NCBI GenBank assembly: GCA_017308595.1
Contig: JAFKER010000025.1
Location: 1 to 51,964 of the forward strand
Length of the DNA: 51,964 bases
Origin: Afipia sp.
GTDB lineage: Bacteria > Pseudomonadota > Alphaproteobacteria > Rhizobiales > Xanthobacteraceae
Direction of reading: 5' to 3'
Numbering within the stretch: the first letter of the stretch is position 1; each line of letters opens with the position of its first letter. Below the pieces are notes generated by a model that searched no databases, had not been told where the DNA came from, and saw nothing but the letters and a program-made list of their open reading frames with translations. Shown piece by piece: positions 41,934 to 49,207 of this stretch. The position numbers and the translations under genes are program-made.

Positions 41934-43739
41934 ATGATCCCCGACAGGTTCCCCGAAGCGACACTGCCGCAGATGCTGCGCGACAATGCGCGCCGCCATC
42001 CAGACCGGATCGCGATCCGGCAGAAGGAATTCGGCATCTGGAATCCCTGCACCTGGCGGTGGTATTTCGAGCGCGCCCGCGATGTTGGCCTCGGCTTCCG
42101 CGCGCTCGGGCTCAGCGCGGGCGGCCACGTCGCCATCCTCTCCGAGAACCGCATCGAGTGGGTGCTGGCGCAACTCGGCGCCAATGTCGTCGATGGCATC
42201 GCGGTCGGCGTCTATCCCACCAGCCCCTCCAACGAGGTGGCCTATGTGGTGGCGCATTCCGAAGCCGAGGTCATCGTCTGCGAGGATCAGGAGCAGGTCG
42301 ACAAGGTGCTGGAGCGGCGCGACGAACTGCCGAAGCTGCGGCGCATCGTGGTGATCGAGACCAAAGGCATCAGGGATTATCCGCCGGATCAGGTGATGTC
42401 GTTCGAGGCACTGGAGGCGCTCGGCGCGAGTGAGGCGCGCGCGCAGGCCGCGCTCGTGGACGGGATCGTCGATCGCCAGCAGCTCTCGCAGATCGCGCTG
42501 ATCATCTACACCTCCGGCTCCACCGGCAAGCCGAAGGGCGCGATGCTGAGCTACGGCAATATCCGCGCCCAGGCCATGGCGGCGACCGACAAGCTCGACC
42601 TCGTTTCCTCGGACAGCATGCTGTCCTATCTGCCGCTGTGCCACGTCGCCGAGCAGATGACCACGGTGATGGTGCCGGTCTATCTCGGCTCGCTGGTCAA
42701 TTTCGGCGAGTCGATCCGCACCGTGCAGGAAGATCTGCGCGAAGTCGCGCCCAGCATGTTCCTCGGCGTGCCGCGCATCTGGGAGAAGCTGCACGCCTCG
42801 ATCCATATCAAGCTGATGGAGGCTGGATCCATCCGCCGCGCGCTGTTCGCGCGCGCCTATGCCGCGTGCGAGGGATTCGCCGAGAAGAATCCGGCGGACC
42901 GCACAATGGCGGAACGCATCAGGTTCGCGTTGTCCTACTGGCTGATCTTCCGCGCCCTGCTGAATTTCATCGGCCTGCGCAAGACGCGGATCGCCATGAC
43001 CGGGGCTGCGCCCATTTCGCCGGCCATCGTGCATTTCTTCCGCGCCATCGGCGTGCCGCTGGTCGAAGTCTACGGGCTGACCGAATCGTCGGGCATCGCG
43101 CTCGGGCAGGTACTGGCCGACCGGCGCGTCGGCACCGTCGGCGGCGGCGTCGCGCGCATGGAGGTGAAGCTCGGCCCCTCGAACGAATTGCTCATTCGCG
43201 GCGACACCGTGTTCGCCGGATATTATCGCAACGACGAGGCGACGAAGGCGGCGATCCGCGACGGCTGGCTGCACACCGGCGACGTCGCGGAGTTCGCGGA
43301 CGGCCATTTCCGCATCGTCGATCGCCTCAAGGACATCATGATCACGGCGGGTGGCAAGAATCTCAGCCCGTCGGAGATCGAGAACACCGTCAAGGCCAGT
43401 CCCTTCATCAAGGAATGCATCGTCATCGCCGAGGCGCGTAAGTACGTCTCGGCGCTGATCCAGATCGACTACGACCTCGCCGGAAAGTGGGCCGAGGAGC
43501 AGGGCATCGCCTACACCAATTTCAGGAACCTGACGGAGAACGCCGGCCTGCGCGATCTGATCCAGTCGGAGATCGACGCCGCCAACCGCCAGTTGGCGCA
43601 GGTCTCGCAGATCCGGCGCTTTCACCTCCTCACCAAGGAACTCGACCACGACGATGACGAGGTGACGGCGACGATGAAGGTGCGCCGCGCTAACGTGCAG
43701 CAGAAGTACAGCGCAGAAATTGAGGGCCTCTATACTTGA
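41934..43739 (+). CDS. AMP-dependent acyl-CoA ligase, long-chain fatty-acid type
   Basis: A 601-aa adenylate-forming enzyme: ATP motif IIYTSGSTGKPKGAM, VEVYGLTESSG, DGWLHTGDVAEF, and RLKDIMITAGGKNLSPSEIE near the catalytic-lysine region. It would make an acyl-AMP and then an acyl-CoA from an imported acid. Size and the NEVAYVVAHSEAEVIV segment fit the FadD15/long-chain group. Such ligases at the end of Liv operons are common in alphaproteobacteria and trap the substrate inside the cell. It is the most GC-rich gene of the block. Confidence 0.9.
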   Translation: MIPDRFPEATLPQMLRDNARRHPDRIAIRQKEFGIWNPCTWRWYFERARDVGLGFRALGLSAGGHVAILSENRIEWVLAQLGANVVDGIAVGVYPTSPSNEVAYVVAHSEAEVIVCEDQEQVDKVLERRDELPKLRRIVVIETKGIRDYPPDQVMSFEALEALGASEARAQAALVDGIVDRQQLSQIALIIYTSGSTGKPKGAMLSYGNIRAQAMAATDKLDLVSSDSMLSYLPLCHVAEQMTTVMVPVYLGSLVNFGESIRTVQEDLREVAPSMFLGVPRIWEKLHASIHIKLMEAGSIRRALFARAYAACEGFAEKNPADRTMAERIRFALSYWLIFRALLNFIGLRKTRIAMTGAAPISPAIVHFFRAIGVPLVEVYGLTESSGIALGQVLADRRVGTVGGGVARMEVKLGPSNELLIRGDTVFAGYYRNDEATKAAIRDGWLHTGDVAEFADGHFRIVDRLKDIMITAGGKNLSPSEIENTVKASPFIKECIVIAEARKYVSALIQIDYDLAGKWAEEQGIAYTNFRNLTENAGLRDLIQSEIDAANRQLAQVSQIRRFHLLTKELDHDDDEVTATMKVRRANVQQKYSAEIEGLYT

Positions 43740-43765
43740 GATGATCTAGGCTCAGGACTCATTGA

Positions 43766-44196
43766 TTAGAGCCAGAAGATGACGGTTGCAGCGATGCAGA
43801 TGGCGGACATGAAGGTGTGGGCACATCGATCGTAGCGAGTGTGGATGCGCCGCCAGTCCTTGAGCCTGCCGAACATGTTTTCGATCTTGTGCCGCTGACG
43901 ATAGAGTTTGCGGTCATGTTCGATCGGGTTTTTGCGGTTCGACTTCGACGGGATGCAGGTCATGATGCCGCGTTCGGCGAGAGCGCGGCGGAACCAATCA
44001 GCATCGTATCCCTTGTCGGCGAGTAACTGCCTGGCGGGCGGCAGCGCGTCGATCATCAGGGCCGCGCCCTTGTAATCACTCATCTGGCCTTCGCTGAGCA
44101 GCATGACGACGGGGCGCCCCTGACCGTCGCAGACGGCATGCAGCTTTGAGTTCAGCCCGCCTTTCGTGCGCCCGATACGTCGGGGAACAGGCCCTT
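43766..44196 (-). CDS. IS5-family transposase, second frame (reached by frameshift)
   Basis: This frame is open from the A6G3 slippery run through RRIGRTKGGLNSKLHAVCDGQGRPVVM and carries the second and third catalytic residues (LLADKGYDADWF; RHKIENMFGRLKDWRRIHTRYDRC). The methionine at 44104 is internal. The tail YDRCAHTFMSAICIAATVIFWL is the part also found in the fragment at 32422. Confidence 0.9.
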
Positions 44197-44520
44197 TTTT
44201 AAAAGGCTGGCAGCGGTGCGATGCGCCTTCAGATGCGTCGCGTCGATCATCAGGCGAGATGGCTTGCCCGCCTTGCGCGCCAGTTCGGCGAAGATCTTGT
44301 TGAACACGCCAAGGCGGCTCCAGCGCACGAACCGGTTATAGATGGTCTTGTGCGGACCATAGCCGGGTGGCGCATCGCGCCAGCGCAGACCGTTTCTGAT
44401 GACGAAGATGATGCCGCTGATCACCCGCCGGTCGTTCACCCTGGCAATCCCGTGCGACAATAGGAAATACGGTTCGATCCGGCGCATCTGCGCTTCCGAA
44501 AGCAGCAACAGATCACCCAT
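44152..44520 (-). CDS. IS5-family transposase, first frame
   Basis: A 122-aa protein: MGDLLLLSEAQMRRIEPYF, then RRVISGIIFVIRNGLRWRDAPPGYGPHKTIYNRF and the first catalytic Asp in MIDATHLKAH. ATG 44520 is preferred to 44544. Near 44192-44200 a run of six A and three G on the minus strand gives a slippery site for shifting into the second frame. Confidence 0.9.
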   Translation of the reverse strand: MGDLLLLSEAQMRRIEPYFLLSHGIARVNDRRVISGIIFVIRNGLRWRDAPPGYGPHKTIYNRFVRWSRLGVFNKIFAELARKAGKPSRLMIDATHLKAHRTAASLLKKGLFPDVSGARKAG

Positions 44521-44756
44521 GGCGACGCCTCCCAGCATCACCATTGAATCAAGCCGTCAGCCACCGCGCAACAGATTTAATGGGTCCTGAGCCTAGGTCA
44601 GATGAGGGCGAGGCGGTCATTATCCATGACCCACCACGGCAACAGCGAAACGAGCAACGAGCGGGGGCGTGATCGTATTGCGGAATTGATCAACAACCGG
44701 TCCATCGCGACGGTCACCCTGTTCAAGAGGATTAAACTTCCTGATCCTGTCAGGTG

Positions 44757-45235
44757 TTTCCCTGTTAGTTTGTGTAGGGAATTCCGGCGCAAATGCTGTA
44801 AATAGCTTCCTTTCGGTCGATCGAACCATCGGAATGGACCTGGTTGGTATGATTTTCCCTCTAAAACTCCCTGTTTGCAGGGGAATTGCCAAGAGACCGG
44901 CGCTATCAGCACTGCGTCGCCAGCCATCCAGTGCGCTATTGAGAGAATTTCTCTGTTCGTTGCGGAAAAGGGCCGCCAATGGCGGGCTTTTCATGCAGTG
45001 CCATTCTCCGCAGAGATAGATTTTGCGTGAGCGCGTCGGAAATCGACTGGCATTCTCTGGACGTCTAATAAGATATTCCCGTTTTCAGAGTACGGAAATC
45101 AGAGACGGGTTCGATAGCACTGTGTGCTAGCCATAAAGGCGATAAATCTCATTCCCAACCGTGCTTACGTGTAACAACTGGCCGGGTTTACGATATGTAT
45201 GCCTTTGACCCAGAGCGGGCGCTCGAACTCTCAGT
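44757..45235. repeat. Structured non-coding repeat, copy B
   Basis: Related to copy A at 13708-14160 along its full length, same orientation, moderately diverged. It keeps CCCTG-TTTG-CAGGG, AGAGAATTTCTCT and CCGCC-AAT-GGCGG followed by a T-run. The gap from the IS to the next gene (44597-45445) has no gene I can support; a short minus-strand frame across the repeat is not conserved in copy A and is rejected. Confidence 0.75.
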
Positions 45236-45406
45236 CTTCAAATGACTACCCCCAAGGCGTAGTCCGGTGTTCAGTAACGACATGCAGAACCTGTATTCAG
45301 CAGCTACGTGCCGGATAGACAAGGAAGTTAAAGTCGAGCCCTAAGTTTAAGCGCGTTAACCACCCGGTAACTTTTGCCGACCGACGGACGAGTAGAAATG
45401 TAAAGT

Positions 45407-45442
45407 GCAACCCCAAGGCGCATCAAGCGCCATTGGGGTTGC
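45407..45442 (+). promoter_or_regulatory. Strong hairpin covering the ribosome-binding region of the R-M gene
   Basis: GCAACCCCAAGGCGC (45407-45421) and GCGCCATTGGGGTTGC (45427-45442) form a stem of about 15 bp with one bulged A and a 5-nt loop. The only Shine-Dalgarno-like run before GTG 45446 is GGGG in the right arm, so the hairpin would hide it. This suggests translational control of the restriction-modification gene; as a DNA site it could also be bound by a regulator. Confidence 0.6.
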
Positions 45443-45445
45443 GTC

Positions 45446-48400
45446 GTGTCTGAGCTTAGCGAGACGTCCGCGAAGCGTGCATTTACACCTGCGGCTTTTG
45501 TAGAACGCTGGTCCGGCCTTGAAGGTGGGCAGGAGCGCTCGAATTATTCTATGTTTCTGCGAGAGTTAAGCGAAGTTATTGGCGCGCCGATCCCAGATCC
45601 CGCGTCCGCTTCTCATGAGTTTAATGACTACGTTTTTGAGCGCGTTGTAGAGCGCAAACGTCCCGACGGAACAACTGAACGCGGACGGATAGATCTATAC
45701 AAGCGCAACTGCTTCATCCTTGAGGCGAAGCAGAGCCGTCAGAAAGGTGCGAAGAAAGCTGTAATTGAGGGGCAGGCTGACCTCTTTGCTGACCCGAAAG
45801 TGCAATTCACTCATCGCGACGCGATAGATCATTTGATGATCAATGCTCGGCGGCAAGCGGAAGGCTATGCTCAGGCGTTGCCAAAAGATCATGCTTATCC
45901 TCCGTTCCTACTGACTTGCGACGTCGGAAGAACCATTGAGATCTACGCAGACTTCTCTGGGCATGGAAGACATTACACTCAATTCCCAGATGCCCGAAAT
46001 TTTCGCATAGAACTTCCGCAATTGGTCGACCCTGAAGTGAGGGAGCGCTTACGTCGCATTTGGGTGGAGCCTTTTTCGCTAGATCCAGCAGTACAAACTG
46101 CAAAGGTTACGCGCGAAATTGCAGGAACGCTCGCCGAAGTTTCGAAGGCACTCGAAGGCCGCGGCTTTTCTCAAACAGAAGTGGCAGTCTTTCTGATGCG
46201 CTGCCTTTTCACAATGTTTGTGGAGGACGTCCAGCTCATCAGAAAGGATAGTTTCAAAGAGCTGCTGTCGCGCTGCGTGGCGAAGCCTGATTTGTTTCCC
46301 CATGAGATGAACGATCTATGGAAGCACATGGATGTCGGTGATTACTCTCCGGCCGTCGGAGAAAAGCTGCTTCGCTTTAATGGAAAACTTTTTAAGAAAG
46401 CTCAGGCTTTGCCGCTTCAAAAAGGAGAAATAGTGCTGCTTCGGCAAGCGGCCGATGCTGATTGGCGAGATCTAGAGCCGGCAATTTTTGGCTCGCTTTT
46501 TGAACAGGCTTTAAATGCCGACGAACGAAAGCGGCTTGGAGCGCATTATACTCCCCGTGCGCATGTAGAACGTCTGGTAAATGCAACCATCATCGATCCG
46601 TTGACACAAGATTGGCTAGCAGCTCAAGCAGCGGCTGAGCGTGCACTCAGGTCAGGATCGAAATCCAATGCTGTTCGAGAAGTTGGGGATTTTCTAAAAG
46701 CACTGTCTAGTGTCCGCGTTCTAGATCCAGCTTGCGGCACAGGAAACTTTCTGTATGTGGCGCTTCGTTTGATGAAGCAGCTCGAGGGCGAGGTTTTAAA
46801 GCAGCTCCAAGATATTGATGGAGAAGATGCTTTAAAGAAATATGTTGGTGTTTCGGTAAAGCCGGATCAATTTTTAGGAATGGAGGTCAATCGCAGAGCT
46901 ATTGAGATTGCTGAGTTGGTCTTGTGGATCGGTTATCTGCAATGGCATCTCCGTACGCGTCCCGAGCGACCTGCTGAACCCGTACTCGGCAATAGCGATC
47001 ATATCATCAATCGCAACGCGCTTCTTGCTTGGGAAGGATATCCATCGGCACCTTCGCGAATTGCCAAAAGCAGAGAGAAATCATCTTACTTCAGCGCAGG
47101 GGTTAAAATATCGGACTGGCCGAGTGCAGATTTTATCGTGGGTAATCCTCCGTTCATCGGAGGCAAGGACATTCGCGAGCGCCTTGGTGGCGACTACGCA
47201 GAAGCGCTTTGGAAAACCTACTCCCACATAAATCCGTCGGCGGATTACGTGATGTATTGGTGGGATCGAGCGGCGGATATTCTGACCCGCAGGGGGTCTC
47301 GTCTGCGTCGGTTTGGGTTTGTTACCACAAACTCTATTGTTCAGGTGTTCCAACGCCGTGTTGTTGAACAGCACATCAAAGCGGCGCAGCCGATCTCCAT
47401 CATACTCGCAATTCCAGATCATCCTTGGACGAAGGCAGGTAAGGATTCCGCGGCAGTTAGAATAGCTATGACGATCGCAGAGGCTGGAGCGCACGAAGGA
47501 GTCTTGCGCGAGGTCGTGCGAGAGGATCGAATAGACACCGACGAGCCATTGGTTGTATTTGCAGAACAAAAAGGGTTGATAAACGCCGATTTGACAATCG
47601 GCGCGGATCTGACGCGTGCAAGGGCACTGCTCGGGAACGGTGCTTTATGTTCACCAGGTGTAAAGCTTCACGGGGACGGCTTCTTGGTCACTCGAGAGGA
47701 AGCTAAACGTCTTGGTTTTGGCCGCCGCCCAGGTTTGGCGAAGTGTGTTCGGGAGTACCGCAATGGTCGCGACCTAACTGGGCGCTCTCGCGACATGTTG
47801 GTAATCGATTTATTTGGGTTAAACGCGAAAGAGGTTCGCTCCCAATATCCCGAAGTGTACCAACATTTGTTGGAAACCGTGAAGCCTCATCGCGATAAGA
47901 ACAACCGTGCATCTTATCGTGATAACTGGTGGCTTTTTGGGGAGCCGCGCAAGGACATACGCCCCGCGTTATCAAAATTGCATCGTTATATTGCAACGGT
48001 AGAGACGGCGAAGCATCGCGTCTTTCAATTTCTTGATGCCTCCATCCTCCCCGACAATATGGTAGTCGCAATCGCTTCAGACGAAGCCTATCATCTTGGA
48101 GTGCTATCGTCCCGTATTCATGCAGTGTGGGCACTCCGCGCAGGTGGTTGGCTGGGAATAGGCAACGATCCCCGATACTCGAAGTCGAGATGTTTTGATC
48201 CATTCCCGTTTCCCAATACTTCTGCGGCAGTAAAGCGCAAGATCTCGAAGCTCGCAGAAGAACTTGACGCAATGCGAAAACGCGTCCTCTCGGATAATCC
48301 GGATATCACGCTCACGTCTCTCTATAACGTGCTAGAGGAAACTAAGAATGGAGCCTCGGTCGGCGAGAAGAGCACGCAAATAAAGGAGCGTGGTCACGTT

Positions 48401-48865
48401 CTCATTCTCAAGGATTTGCACGCACAAATCGACGGTCTGACTTTTGAAGCATACGGTTGGCCGAGCCATCTCGCGGAATCTGAAATCTTGGCCAATTTGT
48501 CGGTGCTCAATGACGAGCGTGCTTCTGAAGAAGCGCGAGGGCTAATCCGATGGCTTCGTCCGGATTACCAAATTGAAAAATTTGGAGCACTCGCGCACCG
48601 GGCAGACAAGGTTCAAGAGATTGCGGTTGCAGCAAAGCCTCGCCCTAAGCATTCCTTTCCGGAGGCGCCAAAAGATCAAGCAGGGCAAATCTTGCAATTG
48701 CTCCGGCGAAGCGCAAAACCCCTTACTCCCGAAGAAATCGCTGCCTCCTTCACAGAAGGAGAGACCATTCTGGTCGATGTTAAAGACATTCTTCAGTCCT
48801 TTAGCCGACTGGGTGACGCTAATTCCTTCGATAATGGGAGGAGTTTCCTTGCTCAACCGGCTTGA
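45446..48865 (+). CDS. MmeI-like single-chain restriction-modification enzyme
   Basis: A 1139-aa protein. The N-terminal nuclease part shows Asp83 and Glu93-x-Lys95 (RIDLYKRNCFILEAKQ), a PD-(D/E)xK site. A helical spacer leads to the methyltransferase with LGAHYTPR, DPACGTGNF (427-435) and NPPF (567-570), typical of N6-adenine gamma-class enzymes. The region after ~750 should be the target-recognition part (DNWWLFGEPR, FQFLDASILPDNMVV, GWLGIGNDPRYSKSRCFDPFPFP). Both activities look intact, so a type IIG/IIL R-M enzyme is likely. GTG 45446 is the only fitting start. Confidence 0.87.
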   Translation: MSELSETSAKRAFTPAAFVERWSGLEGGQERSNYSMFLRELSEVIGAPIPDPASASHEFNDYVFERVVERKRPDGTTERGRIDLYKRNCFILEAKQSRQKGAKKAVIEGQADLFADPKVQFTHRDAIDHLMINARRQAEGYAQALPKDHAYPPFLLTCDVGRTIEIYADFSGHGRHYTQFPDARNFRIELPQLVDPEVRERLRRIWVEPFSLDPAVQTAKVTREIAGTLAEVSKALEGRGFSQTEVAVFLMRCLFTMFVEDVQLIRKDSFKELLSRCVAKPDLFPHEMNDLWKHMDVGDYSPAVGEKLLRFNGKLFKKAQALPLQKGEIVLLRQAADADWRDLEPAIFGSLFEQALNADERKRLGAHYTPRAHVERLVNATIIDPLTQDWLAAQAAAERALRSGSKSNAVREVGDFLKALSSVRVLDPACGTGNFLYVALRLMKQLEGEVLKQLQDIDGEDALKKYVGVSVKPDQFLGMEVNRRAIEIAELVLWIGYLQWHLRTRPERPAEPVLGNSDHIINRNALLAWEGYPSAPSRIAKSREKSSYFSAGVKISDWPSADFIVGNPPFIGGKDIRERLGGDYAEALWKTYSHINPSADYVMYWWDRAADILTRRGSRLRRFGFVTTNSIVQVFQRRVVEQHIKAAQPISIILAIPDHPWTKAGKDSAAVRIAMTIAEAGAHEGVLREVVREDRIDTDEPLVVFAEQKGLINADLTIGADLTRARALLGNGALCSPGVKLHGDGFLVTREEAKRLGFGRRPGLAKCVREYRNGRDLTGRSRDMLVIDLFGLNAKEVRSQYPEVYQHLLETVKPHRDKNNRASYRDNWWLFGEPRKDIRPALSKLHRYIATVETAKHRVFQFLDASILPDNMVVAIASDEAYHLGVLSSRIHAVWALRAGGWLGIGNDPRYSKSRCFDPFPFPNTSAAVKRKISKLAEELDAMRKRVLSDNPDITLTSLYNVLEETKNGASVGEKSTQIKERGHVLILKDLHAQIDGLTFEAYGWPSHLAESEILANLSVLNDERASEEARGLIRWLRPDYQIEKFGALAHRADKVQEIAVAAKPRPKHSFPEAPKDQAGQILQLLRRSAKPLTPEEIAASFTEGETILVDVKDILQSFSRLGDANSFDNGRSFLAQPA

Positions 48866-49033
48866 GCGGCCAAGCTCTTTCATGAAAGCGATAACAAATG
48901 TCGTTTGCGTTGAGTAAGATCTCGAAGGACCAAGATGCCAAAGGCGGATCAGGCTCATGCCTAATCCTCCGGGGCTCTAGCAAAAGAGGATACCTCCCTA
49001 GTTGAGGAAATTGATGGCGGACGGCGGTGCATC

Positions 49034-49207
49034 ATGGCGACCTTGCAAGAGATGATATTGGCGAAATTCATTGCGAAAATGTCAGATGACAAATCACTGA
49101 GCGAAGAAAAGATCCGTGCCCTGCACGATCTCTTGAAAAGGGACGCGAAAATTCGGGCGGATGACCTTGTCAGAATCTTTGCGAACGAGGGTGGCGAGCT
49201 TGCATGA
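49034..49207 (+). CDS. Small helical protein, 57 aa, coupled to the ATPase gene
   Basis: The frame begins MATLQEMILAKFIAKMSDDK and continues through SLSEEKIRALHDLLKRDAK to a stop that overlaps the ATG of the next gene (ATGA at 49204-49207). The protein is charged and appears helical throughout. The overlap with the ATPase gene suggests coupled translation and a physical partner, as small middle components are in ABC-type defence operons. The start site has no strong Shine-Dalgarno. The 168 bases before it hold nothing else. Confidence 0.65.
   Translation: MATLQEMILAKFIAKMSDDKSLSEEKIRALHDLLKRDAKIRADDLVRIFANEGGELA

Larger units (their letters stand above)
43750..44592 (-). mobile_element. IS5-family insertion sequence, IS427-like, 843 bp
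   Basis: Ends are GCTCAGGACTCATT and the complement GCTCAGGACCCATT. CTAG flanks both sides (43746-43749 and 44593-44596), a clear target duplication. Two overlapping transposase frames are read on the minus strand, as in the IS427 group. It lies 10 bases after the acyl-CoA ligase stop and could cut it off from any downstream gene of the operon. Confidence 0.92.

Noticed and set aside
41886-43649. 587-aa open frame on the minus strand across the acyl-CoA ligase gene
   Set aside because: Antisense to a clear adenylate-forming enzyme; the very high third-position GC there removes stop codons from the opposite strand. Sequence is low-complexity R/D/A-rich without motifs.
44620-44994. 124-aa minus-strand frame across non-coding repeat B
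   Set aside because: Frame is not conserved in repeat copy A, and the region is dominated by inverted repeats.
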